Source: Candidatus Gracilibacteria bacterium (GTDB taxonomy: Bacteria; Patescibacteriota; Gracilibacteria; BD1-5; UBA6164). From it: DNA of 64,000 nucleotides. The position numbers and the translations under genes were made by a program. The DNA lies in NCBI GenBank assembly GCA_010119145.1, contig JAACSU010000007.1, positions 143,869-207,868 on the forward strand, in the 5' to 3' direction. Each line of letters begins with the position of its first letter. Position 1 is the first letter of the stretch. This document shows, one piece after another, positions 20,589 to 31,484 of this stretch. The notes under the pieces were generated by a model. That model was not told where the DNA came from. It was given only the letters and a program-made list of their open reading frames with translations, and ran no database searches.

Positions 20589-21827
20589 ATGATACAAATC
20601 GTTACTGCTCCAGTTTTGACTCATGATACATCTCCAGAAGATATAGTTTGAAATATTTTAAACAAGAGAGAAGATTTATGATTTATTGATGTAGATTCTA
20701 CAGTGAACACGCAAGAAATACTAAAATATATTGACTCTGTCACTCTAGAGTTTGATACAATGGTTGTTCTTGGTATTTGAGGTTCAGCACTTGGAACCAG
20801 AGCTATATTTGAAGCACTCAGATGAAAAAATCATAATGAAATACCTGGAGTTCAAAAACTTTATATCCTCGATACTATTGAAACAGACACAATATCTGAT
20901 TTACTAGAGATACTAGATTTAAAAAAAACTATGTTTTGCGTGATTTCAAAATCATGATCAACTATAGAAACACAGTCACAGTATGTATTTTTTAGAAAAC
21001 AAGTACAAAGTATACAATCAGACTGGAAGAAACATTTTTGTTTTGTAGTTGGTGAAAATTTTTTATATACATCTGAGTTAGAAAATGATTTTCAAATCTT
21101 TGAACTTGCTGATAATATTTGAGGAAGATTTTCAGTGTTTACAGCAGTTTGACTCTTGCCACTTGCATTTGTTTGAATTGATATTGATTGACTGATTTCT
21201 GGGCTCAGTGGAATAAAAACAAACTGTTTATCCAAAGATATATCTCAAAATATAGCACTACATCTCGCTATCATGCAGTACTATTATTACAAAACTGAGA
21301 CAAAGAATATTTGTGTATTTTTTCCTTACTCAAGCAGATTAGGGCAAATAGGAGAGTGGTATAAACAACTTCTCGCTGAGAGTATTGGGAAAGACTGAGT
21401 TTGAGTGACTCCTTGTAGTGCAATTTGAGTAACAGATCAACACTCTCAGTTACAACTCTATCAGGATGGGCCACAAGATAAACTCTTTATAACTCTAGAA
21501 ATACTAAATTCTCAAAGTGAATTATTTATTGATAAAAATAAATCACTTACTTTTGATTCACTTCTTAAAATAGAAAAATATGGAACAGAATCTTCTCTAA
21601 GAAATGAGTGAATTCCAGTTATTTCTCTTGCTATGGAAAAACTCGATGAAAGAAATATAGCTCAGCTCCTTTATATATTTGAATTTCAAATAGCCTATTT
21701 ATGAGAACTATTTGATATCAATGCCTTTGATCAACCCTGAGTAGAAAAATCAAAAATTATTACAAAACAAAAGTTACTCAGTGATTTTCCAGATTTAGAT
21801 TTAATGCTAGAAGCATTTAAGATTTAA
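20589..21827 (+). CDS. pgi: glucose-6-phosphate isomerase
   Basis: Interconverts glucose-6-phosphate and fructose-6-phosphate. Length 412 residues, matching the shorter archaeal/Thermus-like and CPR forms rather than the 550-residue enterobacterial type. Signatures: VVLGIGGSALGTRA near residues 59-72 (one Gly is TGA), SKSGSTIETQSQ near 121 for phosphate binding, GGRFSVFTAVGLLP near 178-191, and a C-terminal QPGVEKSK with the active-site lysine near 391. Here it probably links hexose phosphate to galU and exopolysaccharide precursors. Confidence 0.93.
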
Positions 21828-21844
21828 AATATCGCACTTTTCTT

Positions 21845-21876
21845 AAAAATATATACAATATAATTATATATTTTTT
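21845..21876 (+). terminator. terminator after pgi
   Basis: An all-AT hairpin (AAAAATATATA with TATATATTTTT). It is weak in stability, but placed directly between genes and followed by T residues. Confidence 0.55.
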
Positions 21877-21885
21877 ATTGTATAC

Positions 21886-23040
21886 ATGAAAAAAATCGTA
21901 ACCATTGGGGGATGAAATGGTCAATCTAACTTACTCGACGCTCTGTATAAGTATTTTCCGAAAGATGTAAAAATATCCTCTATTGTTTCCATGAGTGATG
22001 ATGGACGAACAACTGGAGAGCTTATGCGTAAGTTCCAAGAAGAACTTGGAATGCACCTACCACCACCTGGTGATTTGAGAAGATGTCTCTTTATGATGTC
22101 TGATTCTAAAAAAAGAAATGAGTTTCAACAATATATGGAAACGGTGATTGAAAGAGATGTAAAAATCTCTGACATGACAGTGTGGGACTATTTTAAATAT
22201 GTGTGAGCTGATAGTGATTTTAAAAAGCATCTCAAAAAAATAAGTGAAAACGGATCAAAAAGTGACTATGATATACTCTGATTTACTCTTCCGCTTTCAA
22301 GCTCTATTAAGTGACATAAAGTCTGAAATGTACTTATGGCAAATCTCTACTTCAATCTTAATAGAGATTATCACGCAATGCTTGAAGTAATGCATGAAAT
22401 ATTAGAAGTGCGAGCTGATATAATTCCTGTAACTACTTCAAGAGCGTATATACAAGCTGTGTTATGAAATGGTGAGGTTATAGAGTCACAGGATAGAATA
22501 TCTAACGTTGCTGCGTATTCATCCTGAATTGCTGACCTGAAGCTTATGGAGGATTCTAAGCACGCATACCAACACAAAGATGTTTTTAAATCAATAAAAA
22601 AAGCAGATTTTATCGTGATTTCTCCCGGAGATTTATTTACTTCAATTATTTCTAATTTTGTTATCGGTGGAGTCAAAGATGTAATAGGATCATCAGAAGC
22701 AAAAATAATTTATATATGAAATACCACAAATAAATGAGGAGAAACACAGTGACTCACACATCTAGATTTTATAAATAAGATTGAGAGATTTTTGTGAAGA
22801 AAAATCGATATTTTTGTTTCAAACAATAAACATCTTGAATTATCAAAAGACGAAAGAATAATTTTTCAGGCAAATGTTTCAGTGAAATGAGGAGATTTTT
22901 TATATCTGAGTGATGGAGAGAAATCTGAACTTGAAAGAAGACATATTAAATACTTCGAAACAGATTTACTGGATAGAAAAAGTTTTTATAAACATGATAA
23001 GAAGTCACTTGCTGATATACTAGTACAACTTATAGCTTAG
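21886..23040 (+). CDS. yvcK: gluconeogenesis factor YvcK (CofD-like)
   Basis: YvcK proteins bind UDP-sugars and influence cell-wall precursor flow in Bacillus. The 384 residues start KKIVTIGGGNGQSNLL (a Rossmann-type nucleotide site), followed by SMSDDGRTTGELM near residue 43, PPPGDLRRCL near 66, VGNVLMANLYF near 148, and ISPGDLFTSI near 246. The position next to galU fits UDP-glucose sensing. Its stop overlaps by four bases with the stop of the converging 23037 gene. Confidence 0.88.
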
Positions 23041-23639
23041 ATTTTAGTGAGTCAGTCGTATTTTACTTTTCAAGTAAGTATTTTGTATAAATGATATGGA
23101 CTCAGGATCACTCACTTTCAAACTCAATAGGTCAGTAAGATAAGTGCTTCAGAGCTATCTACCACTCCTATTGAAAGTCCAATTCATTGATCAAATAAGT
23201 TTTTTGGGTTTTGAGCTCTATTTCGCATATTGTTTCAAAATAAAAACTGACTTGTTTTATATTGGTAATTATGTGGTTTAAATTCAGTTGTTAAAAGTGT
23301 ATTTTTGAGTTCTTGTCTAGATTGTATTGAAAGATTTGAAATTGATTGCTTCGCATTATTTATAGCTTCCTCTAAAGCGAAGACGTTAATATTTAAATGA
23401 GACTCTAAATTATTTTTAAATGATTCAAGACTTTTTCATGTATTTTCTAAAATGAGTTCTTGGGCCTGTAATATATCAATTCAAAAGTCTCGAGCAATCT
23501 CAGCAGTAAGTTTTTCTAACAATGCGTTACTTTCACGCATAATTCTTTTTTCAACTAAAAAATCATTATGACGTTCGGATTCTTTTTTTAGTCTCTTTTT
23601 TTCAGAGTCAGCATTTTTTTCGGATTGTTCAAAGCTCAT
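23037..23639 (-). CDS. unknown protein with coiled-coil N-terminus (200 aa)
   Basis: Family not recognised. The first half is highly charged and helical (Glu/Lys/Arg-rich, residues 1-110), typical of a coiled coil. The second half is mixed with several TGA glycines, including SIGVVDSS near residue 157. No signal peptide is evident. It starts one base past the stop of the TPR protein upstream, so the two are almost certainly one operon and may work together. Confidence 0.7.
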
Positions 23640-23640
23640 A

Positions 23641-25122
23641 TTATTTTTCTAAGGCTGTAAGTTCTGCTTTGGCTTGCGATGCGAAGTCACTTTTTGGAGC
23701 AATACTTATTACTTTTGCAAAATATATCTTAGCACCTGGAATATTTCAAAGTTCCTGTACCGTATAGGCTATATTTATAAAAATAAATGGATTCTTTTCA
23801 TCTATGATTCCTCCTGCTTGAAGTGATGACAGGGCCTCTTTAAGTTTTCATTCTTCTCGAAGTATCCATCATTCATAAGCAAAAAAATCTCAATCTTCAG
23901 GGAATAATTCTTGTCATTTTTTACTCCATAAAAATGCTTTATCATACGATTCAAAAATAATATGATAATAAATTGCGAGAGCCAGATCTTCTTTTTGTAG
24001 ATTTTTTTCTTCTTCAACCATTTTTTTAAATGCTTGTAAAAGACTTTTGTCGTTTTGTAAGAGGTAAAAGTTATGAATTATATGTCTTCTCGCATCTATA
24101 CTTGGATTATATCCAAGATCGAGAGATTTTTGAAAATATATATTAGCCAAAACATAGTCTTTGAGTTTTTCATTTACGATTCATAAAATGTAGTTTATAG
24201 CTGAATCTTTTTCATCTATAGCATAATACTTTCAAAGTTCTTTTCGAGCCTGCTCATAATTTCAAAGTTCAAACTCACTCTGAGCTACGATTTTTAATAT
24301 AGGTTTATAATTTATTTTTTCTAGAAGTAATTTATTTCCTAAATCAATTGCTAAGCTATATAAACCATTACTATACCATGAACTTATCATGTAGGCATCT
24401 TTGAGATATACTTCATCTACCTGAAAATTTACATAGTTTTCAAGAGATTTTTTCAAATCTATGAGTGGTTCATAGCTTATTTCTCGAGCAATTCCATTTG
24501 CATCAAGAGTATCAAAATATTCTCAAAAACCGAGTTTACACTGATGAAAATCTCAAATACATGAAAGCGACTGCGTATAATAAAAGAGCTCCTGTTCATT
24601 AAAGTTTTTAGCTTCCATGAGAGTCTTAAATTCATTTTGAATAGTACTCTGAGTTATATCATTACTTGCAATATAACTCAGTGCTAGTTTCTTTTTAGTG
24701 TCAGTATTTAATTGACCAAGTAATTTATAGTAATTGAGAGCACTTCCATATTTTTTTAGTTCAAAATATGTATCTCAGAGTTTTTGTATCACGAGATCAT
24801 CGTTTGAATTTTGTTTATAAAATTCTAAATATTTTTTGAGTGCGAGTGGAAGTTGTTGATTTCTATAGTATCCATCTCATTCTATAATGAGTCCTTTTAG
24901 AGCAAGACGTTTTTTAATACTGTTAATTTTTTGTTGAACAATAGCTTCTTTATCGATTTCATCATTATCTATTAACGCTATATCATCAGGTACTATTTCC
25001 TCTATTTTTTCAGTTGGAGTATTTATAATCAGAGGAGTATCCTGTGAATACTGATATGCGAGTACTCATCACATTCAAAGTACTCCTAAAATTCACACAA
25101 TGAGGATAATTATTTTTTTCAT
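23641..25122 (-). CDS. membrane-anchored TPR-repeat protein
   Basis: A 493-residue protein. The first 22 residues form a hydrophobic helix (MKKIIILIVGILGVLGMG), either a membrane anchor or an uncleaved signal, followed by an acidic linker to about residue 60. The rest is helical repeat sequence with TPR-like units (LALKKYLEFYKQN, KYGSALNYYKLLG, DYVLANIYFQKSL, KLKEALSSLQAGG). Such proteins usually scaffold envelope complexes. It is followed directly by the 23037 gene and is divergent from a Wzx-like flippase, which hints at an envelope role. Confidence 0.82.
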
Positions 25123-25163
25123 ATATTCAGTTTTTATTTTCTTTTTTTTAATCAGACTGTCAG

Positions 25164-25169
25164 TATAAT
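25164..25169 (+). promoter_or_regulatory. -10 element upstream of the flippase gene
   Basis: A consensus TATAAT in the gap between divergent genes. No convincing -35 is visible. It places transcription near 25176, which would give a leader of about 43 bases if translation starts at the TTG at 25220. Confidence 0.5.
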
Positions 25170-25219
25170 AAAACCCACAGCCAGAATTGCAATACTATAT
25201 TTCTATTAGTGACTCGACA

Positions 25220-26695
25220 TTGTACAAAAAAATAGCATCAAATACTATAGCACAAATTATTTCAAAAGCTTTAACAGCAATAATTTCCATATTTCTCATC
25301 GGTATTTTAACAAAATATCTTCCTATAGAGCTGTATTGAAGCTATAATAAGATATATAGTTATCTTGGTATTTTCGCATTTTTAGCAGATCTTTGACTGT
25401 ATACTATAACCATCCGTGAAATTTCGAGAGCTCAGACAGCTCCCGAGAAGATTATTGGAAATGTATTGTCACTTCGAACATGACTTTGAGTTATTATTAT
25501 ATTTATAGCTCTCGCTATTGCGTATTTTTTGCCTTGATATAATGATTTTTATACACTTCTTGCAATCGCTATCGTGTGAGTTTTTACACTTGTAAGTCTC
25601 ATAAATTCGGCAATTTTGGCACTCATGCAATCTCAACTCAAGATGGAATTTTCACTTATATCCGTTGTAAGTGGGAAGCTTATAACTCTTGTTCTCATTG
25701 CATACTTCTTGATTTTTATGTTTGATGCGAGTCAAAATAATATAGCGTTTATTTCTGTTTTTATTGCAGGTTTTTTGTGAGTACTAGTCAATACATTGTT
25801 AAACTATAACTACGCAAAAAAATTTATAGATATTCGTTACAGATTTGATTTGGATTATATATCATATATATTTAAAACATCTCTCCCATACTGACTCGCT
25901 TTATTTCTGTCAGTAGTTTATTTTAAAATAGACGTCATATTATTATCACTGTTAGAATCTCCAGAACAGGCAGATATTTCAATAGCACTTTATTGACTTC
26001 CTATGAAAATAATTGAGGTACTCATGGTACTCGGGTGATTTTATTTAAATTCATTGCTTCCATCACTCACGCAAAAATATAAATCTAAAAATTATATTTC
26101 CCTTTGAAATATGCTTTGAATTTCACTGAAGATATTATTTAGTTTTGGGTTACTCATTTTTGCCCTTTGAAATCTATTTTGAACAGAAGTTATTCGTATT
26201 ATTGCAACTCCAGAATATTTAGATCCTATAAGCAGTCTATATTCTTCACTCGACGCTTTTAGAATTGTTTTGGCTGTACTTATGTTTTATTTTGTCTCGC
26301 TGAGTTTTATATATATGCTCATAGCTTCTGAAAAACAGGGAATACTACTCTGGATTAATTCGTGAGTAACAGCTCTTAATATAATAGGAAATATAATTCT
26401 TATACCCTATTATTCATTTTATTGAGCCGCAATAGTTACACTTGTGAGTCAGATATTACTCACTATTTGTACTGCGATAATAGTTTTAAAAACTATTTCG
26501 TTTCCTATGAAATATGTACATAGTATGGTTTTATGAGCTGTAGGTATGCTCATAATATATATGATATTTGATACCTTAAAATGACTCACAAATTTTAATG
26601 ACATCATTAATATTTGCTTCTATACACCTTTGTTTTTACTTCTATATGCTTGATGGGAATTTATATTTTCTAAAAATTTACGTACAAATATATAG
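25220..26695 (+). CDS. Wzx-like polysaccharide flippase (MOP superfamily)
   Basis: An integral membrane protein of 491 residues with about 12-14 hydrophobic helices and only short loops. The start KKIASNTIAQIISKALTAI, then GSYNKIYSYLGIFA, resembles O-antigen/lipid-linked oligosaccharide flippases. No ATG lies near the N-terminus: the frame opens after a TAA at about 25175 and offers TTG at 25187 or TTG at 25220. I prefer 25220 because it gives the usual short N-terminus. Many membrane glycines are TGA. It likely moves a lipid-linked glycan for the cell surface, consistent with galU and the glycosyltransferase elsewhere in the window. Confidence 0.85.
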
Positions 26696-27247
26696 TTAGT
26701 TTGATTCTATTACTCAACTAATACTTGAGACTTTAATTTGTGTTTCTCGTAGTCAACTACTCAATGTAAGTCATAAGTACTTATCTCTCTGAGGGTTACA
26801 GCTACTTGAAACAAGCTTGATGGTATTTCACACAATAATGAGAGAGGCAACATTTGATATAGTAGTTCGAGTTCAGGTTAAATCTTCACAATACAGTTCA
26901 GACATAAATATACTATTTTCACTTTTCCAACTTTCTGAGTATGCAATCCATGTTGCCTGGTTATCTAGTGTATATGAGCTCGTAATAGTTCAAGAGGCAC
27001 TTTGGGATATATCTACCTTCCAAGCATCTGGAGTGATAGTTTGAGTCCCCACTCATCTTCCAATGAGGGCATTATTTTTTATTTCTTGCAGAACATTATT
27101 AATTTGTAATACCTGAATGTTGAGTCGTTCATTTTGACTAAGTCTAGAAAAATTAAACTTACTCGCAGCTACTCCAATAAATCATATTATTGCAATTACA
27201 ACTAATAACTCTATAAGTGTAAAGGCTTTAGGTCTATGTATTTTCAT
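26696..27247 (-). CDS. type IV pseudopilin (prepilin with class III leader)
   Basis: A 183-residue protein. The leader MKIHRPKA is cut before FTLIELLVVIAIIGFIG, the pilin hydrophobic helix with Glu at +5. The rest is a globular head with cysteines near residues 120 and 152 that could form the disulfide loop of pilins. It is unlike the three tandem pilins beyond the helix. The stop is directly adjacent to the stop of the converging flippase gene (26695 against 26696). It is probably a minor pilin assembled with PilD processing. Confidence 0.85.
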
Positions 27248-27344
27248 ATAAAAGAGTTGTCAAAAATACTTTTTTTTCTACTATAAGAACATACTATTAT
27301 AAAATAGAGTGAATACAAGAAAATTTAATTCTTTAGCAATACCT

Positions 27345-28355
27345 ATGAAAAAAATTTGAGTTCTATTGTTTGCGATTCTTTTAAGTTTTTTACAATGAGT
27401 TTATGCACTCGTTGCCCCATCAAGTTTAGAGGTAACACAAGTTACTGGATCAAGTGTAACACTCGATTGGGATGTTGACGCAAATGCAGAGTGATATTAC
27501 GTATACTACGGTACAAAATCAGCTTCTGGGAGTACGTATGAATCTGAGTGAGTAGATCTCATTGATGGAAGTGAGACGAGTGTTGATAACTTAAAACCAG
27601 AAACAAAATATTTTTTCGCCGTTACTTCCGTAGATAGTGATGGAAATGAATCAGATTTTTCAAAAGAAGTTTCATACACAACACTCAAAACGTGAGAGAG
27701 TAAAAATGTATCAAAATTTAAAATACTTTCAGTGAGTGTTATAGATACAGAGACTTTAGAATTTCAGTTTTCTTCACAACTTGACTCGTCTGGAAGTGCT
27801 GTAAACGAGTTTGCAATACAAAATAAATCAAATTTAAAACAACTTCCTGTAGATATTAGTTCTGTAAATGAAGCTGATCCATCAAAGGTTCTTGTTGTTC
27901 TTGGTGAGAGTCTCACTCCTGAAACTTCATACAAAGTAACAGTTTTAGATATGAGAGACTCTGCATGAAACAGTATTGAAGCTGGGATTAATGCATTTAT
28001 TAACTTTGAAACTCCTACTTTTAAATCAAAAGCACCTGTTAAAATTGAAAATACAGAAGTCATTGAAGAAGACAACACAGCTGTGACTCCACCGAGCCAA
28101 AATACACAAAACGAAGCTAGTTCTCCTAATGAAGAAAATACAACAGAAGTAGATTCTAATCCCTCAGCTACAATAAATAAATGAAATGCTGGTCAAACTA
28201 TTTCTCAAGCTGACATTGATTCTAATACTCTCTCAACAGCTGCAGAAAGTGAAGCCCTTCCTCAGACTTGACCGGGTCAATGGATTCTCCTGATAATTGC
28301 ATTTTTATTTGTTGGAGCCATCTATTTTATTAATACGAGACGTAGAAGTGTATAA
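27345..28355 (+). CDS. cell-surface fibronectin type III protein with C-terminal LPQTG anchor-like tail
   Basis: A 336-residue exported protein. Residues 1-21 are a signal peptide ending YALVA. An FN3 domain follows (about 24-115; SSLEVTQVTGSSVTLDWD to KYFFAVTSVDSDGNES), then a second beta domain (about 125-225, possibly Ig-like), then a Ser/Thr/Asn/Glu-rich stalk. The C-terminus is LPQTG at about residues 305-309, a hydrophobic helix and the positive tail RRRSV, the classic layout of a sortase substrate. No sortase gene is in this window. In the absence of one, the tail would simply act as a membrane anchor. Confidence 0.85.
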
Positions 28356-28373
28356 ATTACTCGCTATAAATAA

Positions 28374-28405
28374 TAAAAAAACAGTTCTATAGAACTGTTT
28401 TTTTT
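28374..28405. terminator. bidirectional terminator (27345 gene / LemA-like gene)
   Basis: A 13-bp stem (AAAAAAACAGTTC with GAACTGTTTTTTT) around TATA. It overlaps the stop codon of the minus-strand gene at 28387-28389. Confidence 0.85.
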
Positions 28406-28899
28406 GAATAGGGGATAATCATTCAAATAATAGAAAGATTTTTATATCTTATGAGAGAGTTGTATATCTCTATTATTTTTTTATATTTTTTAAATTCTTT
28501 TTCTATAACCGTACTTTGTTGAATAATACAATCTCTCAAATAAAGAAAATGAGTATCTCTATTTATTTTAGGATGTTTATTACATACTTGAAAAATAAAA
28601 TTTATTTCATGATGAATTTTTTCCTGAAGTTGAATAAAGTTTTGTAGGTCTTGCGTTATTCCAACAAGCGCAAATTCATTTTTTCGAAGTTCTAATACTT
28701 CTGAAAATATTTCTTTATGCCGCATGATATATTTTTTTGATATTTCAGAAAGTCATGGAATCATATCAGTTCTTCTTTGGAAATGAGCTATGAGTCAATG
28801 TTCAAAGAGTTCTATTTTTTGAGATATCACATGGAGCGCAACAAAAACTCATCATATAATGAGTGTAATAAGCACGAAAATAGCAATTCAAATAAGCAT
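28387..28899 (-). CDS. LemA-like membrane protein
   Basis: A 170-residue protein. It starts with a single hydrophobic helix (residues 1-25, glycines by TGA) and continues into long alpha helices with the pattern HGLIAHFQRRTDMIPGLSEISKKYIMRHKEIFSEV. That resembles the LemA family motif of a helical bundle after an N-terminal anchor (R..D.IP.L...Y...E). The function of LemA proteins is not established. The tail runs into the terminator hairpin, so the last residues are encoded by stem sequence. Confidence 0.65.
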
Positions 28900-28996
28900 A
28901 ATCCAAGAGAGTGATAAGCATGTGTTTTTATTGTAACACAAAGCATCTCCAAGGTCAAAAAATCTTTGACTTATTGGAAAAACAGATATACTCATG

Positions 28997-29026
28997 TTGA
29001 CAGGTGTTACAAGCTTATTTTGTAAT
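28997..29026 (+). promoter_or_regulatory. promoter of secE-nusG
   Basis: A perfect -35 TTGACA (28997-29002), 18-base spacer and TGTAAT (29021-29026), with the start codon of secE about 27 bases further on. Confidence 0.65.
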
Positions 29027-29052
29027 ACTTTTTATTTTTAAGAATTATCTTT

Positions 29053-29232
29053 ATGATACAGTTTTTCAAAGACTCTGTTCGAGAGCTCAGACACGTTGTA
29101 TGGCCAACACCAAAAGAAACTCGAGACTTCTTCTTTCTCGTGTTACTTATTTTAACACTCTTTACTATATATTTATTTATATTTAGTAATATATTCTCAC
29201 AATTCATTTTGTGGCTCAATAACGTAATTTAA
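29053..29232 (+). CDS. secE: preprotein translocase subunit SecE
   Basis: The small clamp subunit of the Sec translocon, 59 residues, the minimal bacterial form. It begins with an amphipathic helix ending in the conserved VRELRHVVWPTPKETRD, followed by one transmembrane helix (about residues 27-48). Placement directly before nusG is the standard bacterial order, which supports both calls. It contains no glycine, so it has no UGA. Confidence 0.92.
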   Translation: MIQFFKDSVRELRHVVWPTPKETRDFFFLVLLILTLFTIYLFIFSNIFSQFILWLNNVI

Positions 29233-29257
29233 ATTTTTATTTAACAAATACAAAAAT

Positions 29258-29794
29258 ATGGCAGAAATCAAACCAGACTGGTACGTAATACAGGTAATAT
29301 CAGGAACAGAAGAAAACGTAAAACAATCACTTTTTCAAAGAAGAGAAAGTTTTTGACTCGAAGAATATATACTCGATGTATTTGTTCCAACTCATGATGT
29401 TGTTACAGTGAGAGCGGGAGGTACAAAGGTTAAAAAGAAAAAAAATATCCTTCCTTGATATATCCTCGTTCAAATGAGAGTTTCAAATGAAAGTTGGTAT
29501 ATCGTAAGAAATACTCCGAACGTTACTGGTTTTCTTGGAGCAGGAAATATCCCAGTTCCAGTTTCATGAGAAGAGCTTGCTCAACTAAGATGAAAAGTTG
29601 AAAATAAAGAAGATACCTACTCAACAAAATTCAAGACTTGAGATATGGCTGTAATTACAAAATGACCTTTTGAAGGGAACGAAGGACTCATTACTGAAAT
29701 AAATGAAAGTAAGGGACTCGTAAAGATAAATATAAACCTTCTTGGACGAGACACTCCAATAGAGTTAGATTTTTCACAAGTTGTTGTTCGATAA
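29258..29794 (+). CDS. nusG: transcription termination/antitermination factor NusG
   Basis: Binds RNA polymerase and couples it to Rho or the ribosome. It has 178 residues. The NGN domain opens DWYVIQVISGTEENV and contains [30 protein letters not shown] near residues 68-97; the KOW domain (about 125-178) begins GDMAVITKGPFEGNEG. It follows secE by 25 bases. The ribosomal protein genes rplK/rplA that usually follow nusG are missing here; an unknown anchored protein comes next instead. Confidence 0.95.
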
Positions 29795-29804
29795 TCCTAA
29801 ATAC

Positions 29805-30467
29805 ATGAGAAATACAATAATATTTTTAGTCTGACTCATGTTCTTGCTCTTTGTTAATATTTTTGCATATATTATCAGTGAGGACTATAGATTTTTCTTG
29901 AAAAAAATAAAATACCAAGAAGAAGTAGTCTATGATTCAGGATTAATTGTAGATGATACCAATCGTGTGAAAATAATTGATTCAAGTGCAAGTCAGGTTC
30001 TAAACAATAGTGAGATACAAAGTACTTGAACATGATTTAATTTTCTCAGTGAGCTTGCTGGTAATAATACAGTCAAAAAAGATCTCATACCACTGAGTGC
30101 TGAAGATATAAAATTTTTAGAGAGATTTAAATCATTTGATCTCATAGAGTTAACTACGAGTTCTGCCCTCTATGATATTACCACTGAGTATCCAGATCCA
30201 TATTACACCTATTATTCACCGGAACTTACTGTATATATATTTCCAAGTAAAAATTATACTGAAGTTAAAAAAATACTTGATGTGCAAACTTTTGAACTTC
30301 CTTTCACTATTAATGAAACAAATAGTTTTGGAATTTCGTCATTATTTATAAATCTCAAAGATACGGTTGATGATGGTGAAGTGAGAATACTATGAGAAAC
30401 ACAAAGCGTAACTTTTTGATTGAAAATAAAAAAAGATAGTTATAATACACTCAAAGATATTTTTTAG
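29805..30467 (+). CDS. single-span membrane protein of unknown function (220 aa)
   Basis: Family not recognised. One N-terminal hydrophobic helix (about residues 4-23), then a soluble domain presumably outside the membrane. It is acidic, rich in Asp/Glu/Ser, with strand-rich segments such as SPELTVYIFPS near residue 145 and a repeat of FGISSLFINLKDT near 175. Glycines include TGA. It starts 10 bases after nusG, so it is likely co-transcribed. Confidence 0.72.
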
Positions 30468-30504
30468 AGAGCAATACTAATTTATAAATAATAAAATAAT
30501 AAAA

Positions 30505-30996
30505 ATGGCTGATTCGTTTATATATTTAACGCAGGAGGGACTTACAAAACTCCAAGAAGAATTACGATACTTAAAAGAAGATAAAAGAGTTGAAATAGCT
30601 GAGAAACTGAAAGAAGCAATTAGTTACTGAGATCTATCTGAAAACTCTGAGTATGAAGATGCTCGTAATGAGCAATCTCAGGTTGAACTTAGAATAACTG
30701 AGCTTGAGGATCAACTTAAAAATGCTAAACTCATTGAAGAAGATAAAAAATCTAAATCAGGAGAGAAAAAGGTTAATATGGGTATGACAGTTACTGTACA
30801 AGAAGCTGGAAGTAAAGAGAAAGAAACTTACAAAATAGTTGGTACAACTGAAGCCGATATTCTCGCTGAAACTCCGAGAGTTTCAAACGAATCTCAGTTT
30901 GGAAAACAACTCCTTTGAAAAAAAATAGGGGATTCAGTTTCTCTAAAAAATGGAGCTGGAGAATCAATTTCTTACAAAATTTTAGAAGTAGCATAA
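30505..30996 (+). CDS. greA: transcription elongation factor GreA
   Basis: Rescues backtracked RNA polymerase by stimulating transcript cleavage. It has 163 residues, as usual. The N-terminal coiled coil begins YLTQEGLTKLQEEL and holds the acidic tip: YGDLSENSEYEDARNEQ near residues 41-57 contains the conserved D and E pair and a TGA glycine. The C-terminal FKBP-like domain ends in SYKILEV. It lies downstream of nusG with an unknown gene between, making a small transcription cluster. Confidence 0.95.
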
Positions 30997-31012
30997 CCTA
31001 ATAATTTATCAC

Positions 31013-31450
31013 ATGCCTACAGAATACAACGTATTTTATAACACTCTCATATTGGTTCCCGCAGTAACATTTATGTTATCGGTAATTATAAAGGGGCTTG
31101 TTGTTAAGTACGCAACTGGCATATGGGATATTGAGCGAGCTGTAGGAAGTTGAGGTATGCCTTCGGTTCATTCCTCTGTTGTAGTCTCTCTCGCAACGGC
31201 ATTTGCACTAAAGTATGGAATTCATTCTGATTTCTTTGCAATTGTGATGTGATTTACTGTTATAATTATTTATGATGCTATAAATGTACGATTTGAAGCT
31301 GGGCTTCATGCTAAATTCATAAACGAGAGTCTTGGAGAAAAACTTATTCCAGAAAAAAAACTCAAAGAGTCTCTTTGACATCTTCCCAGTGAAGCATTCG
31401 CAGGTTCTATGCTCTGAGTGATAGTCGCAATAATCTTGTTCTACATATAA
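31013..31450 (+). CDS. divergent PAP2-family (DUF212) membrane protein
   Basis: A 145-residue protein with four hydrophobic helices. The motif GSGGMPSVHSSVVVSLATA (about residues 46-64) matches the SGGMPSSHS signature of the divergent PAP2 group, and VRFEAGLHAKFIN then LGHLPSEAFAG near 125 match the second conserved patch. Related PAP2 enzymes remove phosphate from lipid phosphates, but catalysis in the divergent group is unproven. It ends at a clear terminator. Confidence 0.82.
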
Positions 31451-31452
31451 AT

Positions 31453-31483
31453 AAAAAACTGAGAAATTTCTCAGTTTTTTTTT
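31453..31483. terminator. bidirectional terminator between the PAP2-like gene and the HtrA gene
   Basis: A 14-bp stem (AAAAAACTGAGAAA with TTTCTCAGTTTTTT) with hardly any loop, between converging genes. Confidence 0.85.
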
Positions 31484-31484
31484 A

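Noticed and set aside
25164-25220. Flippase starting at TTG 25187
   Set aside because: It would add 11 residues (LQYYISIS...) not seen in related proteins, and leave only about 10 bases of leader. TTG at 25220 gives a more typical N-terminus, though this is not certain.
29805-30467. Assigning the gene after nusG as a ribosomal protein
   Set aside because: It has a membrane helix and no ribosomal-protein motifs; synteny alone does not support the call.
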